DNA from: Sphingomonas paucimobilis NBRC 13935
GTDB lineage: Bacteria; Pseudomonadota; Alphaproteobacteria; Sphingomonadales; Sphingomonadaceae
Length of the DNA: 64,000 bases
Direction of reading: 5' to 3'
Assembly (NCBI RefSeq): GCF_000739895.2
Contig: NZ_BBJS01000043.1
Span: 124,001 to 188,000 of the forward strand
A program made the translations under genes and the position numbers. Shown here one piece after another: positions 18,108 to 25,804 of this stretch (position 1 is the stretch's first letter; the number at the start of each line of letters is the position of its first letter). The notes beneath the pieces are model-generated. The model did no database searches. It was not told where the DNA came from and saw nothing but the letters and a program-made list of their open reading frames with translations.

Positions 18108-18898
18108 CCGTCGCGCGGTGTGTCATCAAGCTCCATTCCGCCCAGCACGGCGGCGAGCGGACGGTTCGCACGCCGCGCCCGGCGGCGCTCCTGCGATTTT
18201 CGCCAATTCTCTTCGATCTCAGCCATGCGCTCGGGCTGCTCGAGGTCGGCCAGCGGTTCGTCGCCCCAATAGAAGACCTGCCCGTTCACCCGGTTGGGCT
18301 TCTCATACGCCTTGGCTTCTTCGAACCGCTCTGGATAATGCTGCTTGAGACGCACCCACTCGATCTTCTGCTGGTAGAAGCAGAAGAAGCAGCCCGAGCG
18401 CGTGCGGCCCCAGCTGGTATAGGGAGGCATACCGAGTCCCGCGTCCTCGAGGATGCGCACCACGCCCTCATAGTCGATGCCATCCTCGCGAAACGGGAAC
18501 ACCGCCTTGATGTTGGGCTTGTGGCTGACATAGCCCACGCGGTCCTCATCGGCGCGGATGCCGACATAGTTGATGCACGGCTCATCGCCGATATAGGCCT
18601 CGAAGGGCTTGAGCTTGAGCAACTCGGTACACCAGCGCCGCTTGTTCGACGGCAGCATGCCGCCCTTGGTGCGCAGCACGTCGTCGAACCCCTCGCGCGT
18701 TGTCGTGCGAATCACGCGCTTGCCAAGATATGCTTCGAGCCGCTCGATATAATCGAGCGTATCGGGAAGCTCTTTGCCGGTATCGTGGAAGATATATTCC
18801 ATTTCGGGCACGCGGTCGCGCAGATAGATGGCGAGCGCCGTGCTGTCCTTCCCCCCGGAAAGACTGAGAATGTGGCGAACGGGTTCGGTGCTTGTCAT
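18086..18898 (-). CDS. sspD: SspD ATP pyrophosphatase, PAPS-reductase/DndC-like
   Basis: A 270-aa enzyme that activates the DNA phosphate with ATP for sulfur incorporation. The PP-loop SGGKDST is at residues 14-20, followed by FHDTGKELPDT, which is typical of the PAPS-reductase superfamily. Cysteines at 90 (RRWC), 170 and 173 (SGCFFC) are placed to hold an iron-sulfur cluster or carry sulfur, as in DndC; the protein ends with a further CxxC (CMIC). The start at 18898 was chosen because GAGGGG stands 7 bases before that ATG. Upstream in-frame ATGs exist but lack such a site. A 52-base gap separates it from sspC. Confidence 0.92.
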   Translation of the reverse strand: MTSTEPVRHILSLSGGKDSTALAIYLRDRVPEMEYIFHDTGKELPDTLDYIERLEAYLGKRVIRTTTREGFDDVLRTKGGMLPSNKRRWCTELLKLKPFEAYIGDEPCINYVGIRADEDRVGYVSHKPNIKAVFPFREDGIDYEGVVRILEDAGLGMPPYTSWGRTRSGCFFCFYQQKIEWVRLKQHYPERFEEAKAYEKPNRVNGQVFYWGDEPLADLEQPERMAEIEENWRKSQERRRARRANRPLAAVLGGMELDDTPRDGCMICQL

Positions 18899-18950
18899 CA
18901 AGTGCCCCTCAACGAGCATCTTTCGCGATTCATCTACTTGGGTCCAGTTC

Positions 18951-21900
18951 TTACGTATCGGAAGAGGGGACGTTTTCGGCGGCGCGGGCGAGCAATGCCC
19001 GCGCCATCGCCAGCATCCCGGCACGCCCATGGGTGTCGATCAGCGCGCCGAGCTGTGCTTCCAACGCAGCCACCGCAGCGTCATCGGCCTGGCCGCGCAG
19101 CAGATCCTCGAGCTCGCGGCCGTCGCCCGCGGTGATCACCAGCCGGTAAACCGCCTCGCCGGGCGCGCCTTCCAACGTGAGGCTTTCCCTGTGCGCCGCC
19201 TCCACCCGGATGAACCGGCGCGCCAACAGCTTGAGCCGGTGGTGGAACTCGCGCTCGTCAGCCTCGGCCCAACGTTCGGGCGGTTTTCGCGCAAGGAAGC
19301 TCGCAATCGATTCCAGCCAGGCCTTGGACGTCAGATTCTCGTCGGCGAGGCGCAGCGCGAAGCTTTTGAGCTCGGGCTCCGCGACGGTCGAAACGAGCGG
19401 CGCGGCGCGGCGCGTCAGCGCCGCCTGCAGCGTCTCGATGCCGGCCGTGGATTCGGTCGCCCGCGCCAGCGCCTCGGCGATCCGGTCGAGCAGCGCGGGA
19501 TAGGCGGCATGGAGATCATGTACCGACTTGGAGATCGCCGACACAAAGGCATCAAGGCGTTCGTCGTCCACCGCCTCGTCGGCGCTGAACGGGTCGAGGC
19601 CGCACGCGCGCGGCAGGTCGCGAAATAGCATCGCGCTCGGATCCTGCACGCGCATCAGAACAGTGCGAACCGACGCCGCTGTGACGCTCAGATTACGGGT
19701 GCGCTTGGCATGGTCGGGCAGCCTCGCCACAAACTGCATGAGCGGGCGCACCACATCAAGCAGATCAGGCGAATCGCCGGCCTGCGGCACGCCCACTACG
19801 CTCGCCAGCCGCTTGAACACGGCGGTCCGCACCCCTTCCACCGCGCAATGCTGGAGCGTGAAGAACTCCGGCTCCTTGAGCATGCGCATGAACTCGGGGC
19901 CGCCCACCTGTTCGAGATAGGTGCCCTCCTCATAGACCGCCGTGTGATGCCAATAGGCGGCGAGATAGATCGCCACCAGCAGCGGGATCAGCCCGTCGCG
20001 GATCCCGTAATCGGGGGCCTTGAGTTCCTCCACAACCTCAAGAAACGGCACGCGGCGGTCTTCCTCGCGCCGCAGCACCTCGCCGATTCGATCGAGCGCA
20101 GGCGCGAGGTTGAGGGGATCGGGATCGGGACGAACGATTTGCCAGCGCCCGTCGCGCAGCACATGGACGTTGCCGGCCCGCAGGATCGAGAGGTAGGCCG
20201 CCATTTCCGGCGGCATATGGGTCTCGTCGAGTCCGAGCAGCGGCTTGTCCGAGGCTTGCGCCAGCGCCTCGATCAGGACGGTGCGCGCGCGCGCGGCCGC
20301 CGAGCTGAGCTGGCGCCGGTTGAGCAGCTCGTTGGTGACGACGGGCGCCTTTTCGAACGCCCTGTCGCACACGTCCGACAAGGCTTCGGTGAGCTGCCGG
20401 CCCGAACGTATGGCGAGCGGTTCGCCCTGGTAGAACCAGCGGGCCGCCACCGACCCGCTGCCCTTGAAGTCGATGAGCGCACCGAGCGCGCGGCGCAGCC
20501 GGTCTTCGGCGAGCGCGATCTGCCGCGCCACTTCCTCGCGGGCGAGCCGGTCGCCGGACAAGGCAGGGGTTTCGCTCGCGACCGAGGTCCAGGCATCGAG
20601 GTCGCGCAGCAGCGGCGCGAGGTCGCCCACCGCCGGCGGCACGCCCACCACGAGTGTCTTGGGCCAGGCATCATGGCCCGCGATCAGCTCCAGCGCCTGG
20701 TCGCGTTCGCGCTGATTGCGGGCAAGCGCCACCAGCAGATGGCCGTCCGATGCCTTGGAGAGCGGCGCCCTGAGCGCGTCGCCAAGCGATGCCAGCGGCG
20801 CGTAGCGCACCTCGAAATGCCGCATCGTGCCGGTCTCTATATAATGGCGGCGGGCGACGAGTGGCTCACTGGGCAGCACCGGCCGCAGCGCCGTCACCAC
20901 ATCGCTCTGGTGCGCCACTGCCTCGAGCCCCTGCTCGAAGGCCGCCTGTAAGTCGACGCTGGTGTGCGGCCACAGGCACAGCCCGCCGCCGGCGCCGCGG
21001 TCATAGAGGATCCTGCAGTCTTCTTTCAGCCGGCGCACTGCGGCCATGGCCTCGGCGCGTCCCGCTTCGTCCGCGAGCATGCGCACCAGCAGCTTGGGGG
21101 TGAGCGACAATCCCGGATCATCGAGCAGATTGATGAGGCCCACAGTCTTGAGCGTGTCGCGCTCGAGCGCAGTCTGCGCGGACGGCGAGCGAACCACGCC
21201 CTCCACCAGGTTCCAGCGCACGCCGCTCGTGCCGCTGGCAAGCGCGCCGCTCAGATTCTGCACCAGATAATCGTAGAGATCGTGCAGCCGATAAGGTCGA
21301 TAGCGCGCCAGCGGCCGGCCCGCATGGGCGAGCAGCCCGCCCGGTTCGGCCGAGGAGAGGAAGCTGAACAGCGAGCGTTCATTCTGCCCGAAGCGCCGCA
21401 GGATGCGCGCGAGCACCGGCAGCACGAACGCGTCAAAGGGCGCAAGCGCTGGGGCGATGGACTCGAGGCTGGCGAGATTGGCGCCCGGACCGTACCAGCC
21501 GGCCGCCACCGCGGCCTGCATCTGCGCCGTGGCGCGGCCGGAGAGCTTGCCGGGAAGTTCGGCCGTATCGAGGCCGAGCGCTGCGGCCACAAGCGCGGCG
21601 CCTTGTTCGAGCGGCGGCGCGAACAGGATTTCCTCGAACCGTCCGCTGACCTTTTCCCACTCCCGCCGATCGAGGCTCGGGAGATCCCGAGCATAGGCCG
21701 TCACCGCCTGGTGGAGCACCGCCACCGTCACCAGTGGCGCCGCGCCGCTGCGCGCAGCTGCTTCGGCGAGATCCTGGAGCAGCTGGAGGTCGCCGTCCCC
21801 GGGCGAAGCCGCGGCGAATTCGAGGTTCTTGCCGAGTTCGTCGAAGACGATCAGCAGTCCGGAAGCAATCTCCTCTTCGCGAAGCCAATCGCCCATCGCG

Positions 21901-22385
21901 CCCACCAGCGCGAGCAGGTCCGGGGCGCTCTGCGCCTCGGCGGCGCTCAACTGCCGGACTAATGGCTTGGGCGGGGTCGCGCCGAGCCGCGACACGGTCT
22001 GGCGCAGCGCGCGAACCAGGCTGCGGGCGATTGGCTCGCGTTCCCCCACCACCAGCACCGGTTCCAGGCGAACCGCGGCAGTTGTGGGCCGCAGCTCTGC
22101 CGGCAGCATCGCAGCGGCGCGTGCCGCATAGCGGGCGAAGGCCAGCATGAAGCTCGACTTGCCCGAACCATAGTCGCCGGTCAGCCGCCACGCCCTCGCC
22201 GTGCTGCAGAATTGCAGGCTCTGCGCGATGCGCTCGAAGGTGGCGGCGACGAACGGCGTCACGACATAGTGAGAAGAGGTGGCAGGGTCGGAATAGTCGC
22301 GCTCGATCTGAATCGAGCGCAGATGCTGCGAGCGGACCTTGAGCAGGTCGAGCATCGTGGCCGGCTTGGTGTCGGTTTCAACCAT
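18951..22385 (-). CDS. sspC: SspC P-loop ATPase of single-strand phosphorothioation
   Basis: A 1144-aa ATPase. Walker A GDYGSGKSS is at residues 70-78 and Walker B GLLIVFDELG at about 177-185, so the ATPase module is at the N-terminus and is followed by some 900 residues of unassigned, mostly helical sequence. In ssp systems SspC works with SspB and SspD to modify one strand. The ATG at 22385 (MVETDTKPATML) was chosen: upstream sequence in that frame lies inside sspB and has no coding character. It overlaps the sspB stop by 8 bases. Confidence 0.85.
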   Translation of the reverse strand: MVETDTKPATMLDLLKVRSQHLRSIQIERDYSDPATSSHYVVTPFVAATFERIAQSLQFCSTARAWRLTGDYGSGKSSFMLAFARYAARAAAMLPAELRPTTAAVRLEPVLVVGEREPIARSLVRALRQTVSRLGATPPKPLVRQLSAAEAQSAPDLLALVGAMGDWLREEEIASGLLIVFDELGKNLEFAAASPGDGDLQLLQDLAEAAARSGAAPLVTVAVLHQAVTAYARDLPSLDRREWEKVSGRFEEILFAPPLEQGAALVAAALGLDTAELPGKLSGRATAQMQAAVAAGWYGPGANLASLESIAPALAPFDAFVLPVLARILRRFGQNERSLFSFLSSAEPGGLLAHAGRPLARYRPYRLHDLYDYLVQNLSGALASGTSGVRWNLVEGVVRSPSAQTALERDTLKTVGLINLLDDPGLSLTPKLLVRMLADEAGRAEAMAAVRRLKEDCRILYDRGAGGGLCLWPHTSVDLQAAFEQGLEAVAHQSDVVTALRPVLPSEPLVARRHYIETGTMRHFEVRYAPLASLGDALRAPLSKASDGHLLVALARNQRERDQALELIAGHDAWPKTLVVGVPPAVGDLAPLLRDLDAWTSVASETPALSGDRLAREEVARQIALAEDRLRRALGALIDFKGSGSVAARWFYQGEPLAIRSGRQLTEALSDVCDRAFEKAPVVTNELLNRRQLSSAAARARTVLIEALAQASDKPLLGLDETHMPPEMAAYLSILRAGNVHVLRDGRWQIVRPDPDPLNLAPALDRIGEVLRREEDRRVPFLEVVEELKAPDYGIRDGLIPLLVAIYLAAYWHHTAVYEEGTYLEQVGGPEFMRMLKEPEFFTLQHCAVEGVRTAVFKRLASVVGVPQAGDSPDLLDVVRPLMQFVARLPDHAKRTRNLSVTAASVRTVLMRVQDPSAMLFRDLPRACGLDPFSADEAVDDERLDAFVSAISKSVHDLHAAYPALLDRIAEALARATESTAGIETLQAALTRRAAPLVSTVAEPELKSFALRLADENLTSKAWLESIASFLARKPPERWAEADEREFHHRLKLLARRFIRVEAAHRESLTLEGAPGEAVYRLVITAGDGRELEDLLRGQADDAAVAALEAQLGALIDTHGRAGMLAMARALLARAAENVPSSDT

Positions 22386-23328
22386 GGGCGACGAGCTCCG
22401 CTGCGTCGCGCGCATAGATCGCGGCGAGCCGGCGCTTCGCCGGTGGAAATTTCCGCGTTCGGCGAAGCTGTTGCTGATTGAGGCTCTCCACCAGCTGGAT
22501 CTCGCCGTCGACGCGGCCGAGCATCTCGAGCCGGCTGCGCAATTCGCTTTCGGGCATGCGGAAGATCCGGCCGGGACTCCCCGGGCCACTCACCACGTCA
22601 TGGAACGGCACCGTCTCCTCACTACCGTCACGCGCCTCCCACCAGGCCATCAGGCAATAGCGGAACAGCGCTTGGCTGATGGCGCGCTTGGGTGCGAGAT
22701 CGAAGCTGTAGACGGGCTCGCGTCGGCCCACATCCTCGAGTTCGCCTGCTGCGCGGACGAGACCGAGGGAGGCCATCGGGCTGTCGAGCCCATCTTCGCC
22801 AAGACGGCTGCCGCGTGGCGGGCAATAGGTGCGCAGCCACACGTCATAATGCTGCTTCAAGCTGATCTCGGACAGGCTTCGCCCGCTGCGGGCGGCTTCC
22901 TTGGCGAACGCCGCGAGCACCGCCGAGGCCGTGAACGTTGGGTCGTTCCAGCGATTGAACAAGAGCTCCCAGGCGAAGAAGCGCCCCTTCTCCTGAGTGG
23001 CGATCTTCCAATGAAGCCACCACAAAGTCTGAGTGTCCTCGAGATATCGGTCATAGCCCTTGGGGCCGAAGATCGCCTGACCCTCGGGCGTCAGCTGCCA
23101 GCCGGCCTCGCCCCGACATGCGACGCCATAGGCGTCTGCCCAGCATCGCAGCGCTTCGACCATGTTCTTACCGAGACCGAGATTGACGACCCCTGCCAGA
23201 ACGTTGCCGAGCACATCGCGGCCTTCGCTGAGGCCCTTTGCGGCCTTGGGTAACCAAGCGATTCGAAGCGGAAAGGTCTGATGTCCGCCGAAACGGTATG
23301 TATCTGCTGTCTGTGCTAGTGCCGTCAT
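22378..23328 (-). CDS. sspB: SspB, DUF4007 protein (DNA nickase of single-strand phosphorothioation)
   Basis: A 316-aa DUF4007-type protein. The N-terminus has the characteristic RFGGHQTFPLRIAWLPKA segment (residues about 12-29), followed by a helical region with TLWWLHWKIA. In characterised ssp systems SspB nicks DNA and is needed for modification. The first ATG of the conserved part (23328) has GGAG upstream. A TTG 36 bases earlier adds residues without family character. It is the first gene of the minus-strand operon, so its promoter should lie between 23329 and about 23620. Confidence 0.88.
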   Translation of the reverse strand: MTALAQTADTYRFGGHQTFPLRIAWLPKAAKGLSEGRDVLGNVLAGVVNLGLGKNMVEALRCWADAYGVACRGEAGWQLTPEGQAIFGPKGYDRYLEDTQTLWWLHWKIATQEKGRFFAWELLFNRWNDPTFTASAVLAAFAKEAARSGRSLSEISLKQHYDVWLRTYCPPRGSRLGEDGLDSPMASLGLVRAAGELEDVGRREPVYSFDLAPKRAISQALFRYCLMAWWEARDGSEETVPFHDVVSGPGSPGRIFRMPESELRSRLEMLGRVDGEIQLVESLNQQQLRRTRKFPPAKRRLAAIYARDAAELVAHG

Positions 23329-23876
23329 CAATCCCGTCGCTCCCGCCGGAGCAACGATAGGCAAGACGGCCGATTAACTCCACCGGCTTGTCGGTGATCG
23401 CGACGATTTATCCGCCGGCGAGCGTCGGACCGAGCCACTGACGGGAGCCGCGGATAATCGGGGTACGCGTTGGAGACTGCCACAGCATCAACCATCTCCA
23501 GCTTGGACCGCCTTTCCTTCGGGGTGCTCACCGACCGGATGGGCAGCTCGTTGCCCCGTGGCCAGATCGAGATCTGCCTCGGCAACGTGGCGCGGTCTGA
23601 TGTCATAAATCTTGAACGCGTCGCCTCATGCTCTGCTCGGCCAAAGTGCGCAAATCGGCGAGCCAGCCAGTCCCGCCGTTACGCCTCGCTTGGTTCCGCC
23701 CGAGTTGCCGGGAATGCTCCTCGTCCAATTCGAGCGACGCGCGTCGTCAGAGGCCGCACGAGCAACTATTCAAATCATGAACGCGTCACCTATCTCTGCG
23801 CCTGATGGTCGCCGGCGCGGAAGTGCCTGATCAGGGCTCCCGTGTCGGCCTCCGCTGTTGAACTGGGAGAGATCAT
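23329..23876. other. Gene-poor gap upstream of sspB, with a possible gene fragment
   Basis: The 548 bases between sspB and the stress islet should contain the sspB promoter. On the minus strand, an open frame from 23606 down into the sspB start region encodes about 92 aa. Its first 55 codons have G/C-rich third positions like neighbouring genes, and the rest does not. It could be the 5' remnant of a gene cut when the ssp island arrived, but it was not recognised. A 111-aa plus-strand frame at 23470-23805 looks non-coding. Confidence 0.3.
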
Positions 23877-24533
23877 ATGACCGCAATGTCTTTTGCCTCC
23901 CCCTTCTCCACGGGGAGTGCTTATGCCCGGGGTTCCGCGCTGCTGAGGCGGAACTGGGGTTGGATTGTGTTCCGTGGTGTCCTGGCCCTTCTGCTGGGCG
24001 TGGTCACTATCTTGTTTCCGCTGAATGCTCTGTTCGCTTTCACTCTCGTGTTTGCCGCTTATGCCGGCGCAGACGGCATCCTGTCGCTGATCGCGGGTGT
24101 ACGGGGGGCGACGAAAAAGGAGGATCGCTGGTGGGCGATGGTCCTGCGCGGCGTTATCGGCATCGCGGCCGCGGTGGCCGTTGCGCTGATGCCCGAGGTC
24201 GCAACCCTAAGCTATGCGCTGGTCACGCTGGGCGTGCTGATCGCCTGGGCGTTCCTTACAGGTGCCTTTGAGATCGCCGCCGCTATCCGGCTGCGCAAGG
24301 AGATCAAGGGCGAATGGCTGCTCGGGATCTCTGGCGCGCTGTCGATCCTGCTGGGTGTGTGGGTGTGGGCCATGCTGTGGCTCTACCCGATCGCCAGCAT
24401 CCTCTCGGTGGCGTGGGTGATTGCGGCCTGGGCCTTCTTCGCCGGCTTCACGCTGATCAGCCTCGGCATCCGCCTGAAGCGACTTCAGGCTGTTGAGAAT
24501 GATCTTGAAAGCCGTTCTGACGAAACCAAATAA
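23877..24533 (+). CDS. HdeD-family (DUF308) inner-membrane stress protein
   Basis: A 218-aa protein with about six hydrophobic segments, paired in the HdeD pattern (for example GWIVFRGVLALLLGVVTILFP, then WWAMVLRGVIGIAAAVAVALMP). HdeD proteins are linked to acid and heat stress tolerance; the mechanism is not settled. GGGAGAG is just upstream of the ATG. The first of four co-oriented stress genes. A structured 94-base leader separates it from the first hsp20, so it may be co-transcribed with or independent of the chaperones. Confidence 0.85.
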   Translation: MTAMSFASPFSTGSAYARGSALLRRNWGWIVFRGVLALLLGVVTILFPLNALFAFTLVFAAYAGADGILSLIAGVRGATKKEDRWWAMVLRGVIGIAAAVAVALMPEVATLSYALVTLGVLIAWAFLTGAFEIAAAIRLRKEIKGEWLLGISGALSILLGVWVWAMLWLYPIASILSVAWVIAAWAFFAGFTLISLGIRLKRLQAVENDLESRSDETK

Positions 24534-24539
24534 ACTCCT

Positions 24540-24627
24540 GCCGGGTGCCGACAGGACCCGGCATGGAGAGTGCGTCCGCTCTCTCGGACGCTCTTCATAC
24601 ACTCGTTGCTCAAAGGAGGACTTGTTT
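24540..24627 (+). promoter_or_regulatory. Structured leader of hsp20, ROSE-like RNA thermometer candidate
   Basis: Two consecutive hairpins are visible: GCCGGGT/ACCCGGC (24540-24546 with 24556-24562) and GCGTCCG/CGGACGC (24572-24578 with 24585-24591, 6-base loop). They are followed by TTGCTCAAAGGAGG leading to the ATG. A UYGCU pentamer next to the Shine-Dalgarno sequence after upstream hairpins is the hallmark of ROSE thermometers of alphaproteobacterial small heat-shock genes. Folding was judged by eye. Confidence 0.5.
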
Positions 24628-25134
24628 ATGAGGACCAACTATGACTTCACACCGTTCCGGCGTTCGACTGTCGGGTTCGACCGGCTGTTCGACCTGCTCG
24701 AGAACGGTCTGACTTCGCAGGTTACCGACAACTATCCGCCGTTCGATCTCGTGAGCGAAGGTGAGGACCGCTACCGCATCAACATGGCGGTGGCCGGCTT
24801 CCGCCCCGGCGAGATCGAAGTGACCGCACAGCAGAATCTGCTCGTGGTCTCTGGTCGCAAGCAGGAAAGCGAGGAAAGCCGCTACATCCACCGCGGCATC
24901 GCCGCGCGTGACTTCGAGCGCCGCTTCGGCCTGGCGGATTATGTTCAGGTGAAGAATGCGGAGCTCAAGGATGGCATGCTCTCGATCGAGCTGGTGCGCG
25001 AGATCCCCGAGGCGATGAAGCCGCGGAAGATCAGCATCGGCGCGGCTGGTGAAAATGCCCGCCGGATCGAGGACTCGTCCGCGAACAATAACGAGAAGGC
25101 CAACGACGGCGCCAAGCAGCGCGAAGCTGCCTGA
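24628..25134 (+). CDS. Hsp20-family small heat-shock chaperone (IbpA-like)
   Basis: A 168-aa ATP-independent holdase with an alpha-crystallin domain over residues about 38-135 (YPPFDLVSEGEDRYRINMAVAGF, then VVSGRK, then ERRFGLADYVQVKNAELKDGMLSIEL). Its N-terminus MRTNYDFTPFRRSTVGFDRLF is typical of class A IbpA-like proteins. The start at 24628 has a strong AAAGGAGG site. It is preceded by a hairpin-rich leader that may make translation temperature-dependent and is followed 69 bases later by a second, different hsp20. Confidence 0.93.
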   Translation: MRTNYDFTPFRRSTVGFDRLFDLLENGLTSQVTDNYPPFDLVSEGEDRYRINMAVAGFRPGEIEVTAQQNLLVVSGRKQESEESRYIHRGIAARDFERRFGLADYVQVKNAELKDGMLSIELVREIPEAMKPRKISIGAAGENARRIEDSSANNNEKANDGAKQREAA

Positions 25135-25143
25135 TGCCGAACC

Positions 25144-25175
25144 GGGCTCGCCGCGCCGTCCGGGGCGGCGAGCCC
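25144..25175 (+). repeat. Strong intergenic hairpin between the two hsp20 genes
   Basis: Perfect 11-bp arms, GGGCTCGCCGC and GCGGCGAGCCC, with a 10-base loop, 10 bases after the first hsp20 stop. There is no clean T-tract, so it could be a partial terminator or an mRNA stability element that sets different levels for the two chaperones. Confidence 0.6.
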
Positions 25176-25203
25176 TCTTCGCCAGCAACCAAGGAGACGA
25201 ATC

Positions 25204-25713
25204 ATGTCGATGCGTGATTTGATTCCGTGGCGCCGGCAGGAAAACCCGGTGCCCGCGCTCTTCCGCGACGAAGAGCGCAGCCCCTATGTCCAGCTCCGCC
25301 GAGAGATGGATCGCCTGTTCGAGGACTTTTTCCGGGCACCGCTCGTAGGCGGCATCGGCCTCTCCAGTAATGTGCAGAGCTGGCCGTATCTGGAGGTTAA
25401 GGAGACCGATGATCAGGTGATCGTCACCGCCGAGCTTCCCGGCCTGACCGAGAAGGATGTGGACGTCACCGTCGACGATGGCGTGCTGACGCTCCGGGGC
25501 GAGAAGAAGTCCGAGCACCAGGACAAGGATCGCGGCTGGTCCGAACGCTACTATGGCCGTTTCGAACGCTCGATCGTGCTGCCCGACGGCGCCGATGAGG
25601 AGAACTGCCAGGGCGTGCTACGCGATGGTGTGTTGACGGTGCGGATGCCCAAGTCGCAGCGGACGACGCGCGGTCGCAGGATACCGCTCGGCGACGGCGC
25701 GACGCAGCACTGA
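25204..25713 (+). CDS. Hsp20-family small heat-shock chaperone (class distinct from upstream copy)
   Basis: A 169-aa small heat-shock protein with the opening SMRDLIPWRR and the alpha-crystallin core PYLEVKETDDQVIVTAELPG, then LTLRGEK, then GRFERSIVLPDGAD, then LRDGVLTVRMPK. It resembles the single Hsp20 type of many soil bacteria rather than IbpA, so the two chaperones are not recent duplicates. AAGGAGACGA precedes the ATG. Two different sHsps side by side may form mixed oligomers or protect different clients. Confidence 0.93.
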   Translation: MSMRDLIPWRRQENPVPALFRDEERSPYVQLRREMDRLFEDFFRAPLVGGIGLSSNVQSWPYLEVKETDDQVIVTAELPGLTEKDVDVTVDDGVLTLRGEKKSEHQDKDRGWSERYYGRFERSIVLPDGADEENCQGVLRDGVLTVRMPKSQRTTRGRRIPLGDGATQH

Positions 25714-25719
25714 TCGATA

Positions 25720-25746
25720 CCGCGCGCCGGCGCCGCCGGTGCGCGG
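25720..25746 (+). repeat. GC-rich hairpin between hsp20 and protease gene
   Basis: Arms CCGCGCGCCGG and CCGGTGCGCGG (11 positions, one G-T pair) with a 5-base loop, directly after the second hsp20 stop and followed by CTTTCG. Probably a terminator or mRNA processing element; all intergenic gaps of this islet carry such a structure. Confidence 0.5.
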
Positions 25747-25804
25747 CTTTCGAAACACACGCTCCCTGCGCCAGCTGGTGGAGGACGAAGCGAAGGGAAC
25801 AATC

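Noticed and set aside
8259..23328. Interpretation as a DndABCDE-DndFGH locus
   Set aside because: No DndB-, DndD- or DndE-like gene is present. The DUF4007 protein and the large SspC-type ATPase beside the PP-loop enzyme fit the single-strand Ssp type instead.
23470..23805. A 111-aa plus-strand open frame before the HdeD-like gene
   Set aside because: Ser/Arg-rich without GC-biased third positions, no ribosome site and no recognised family.
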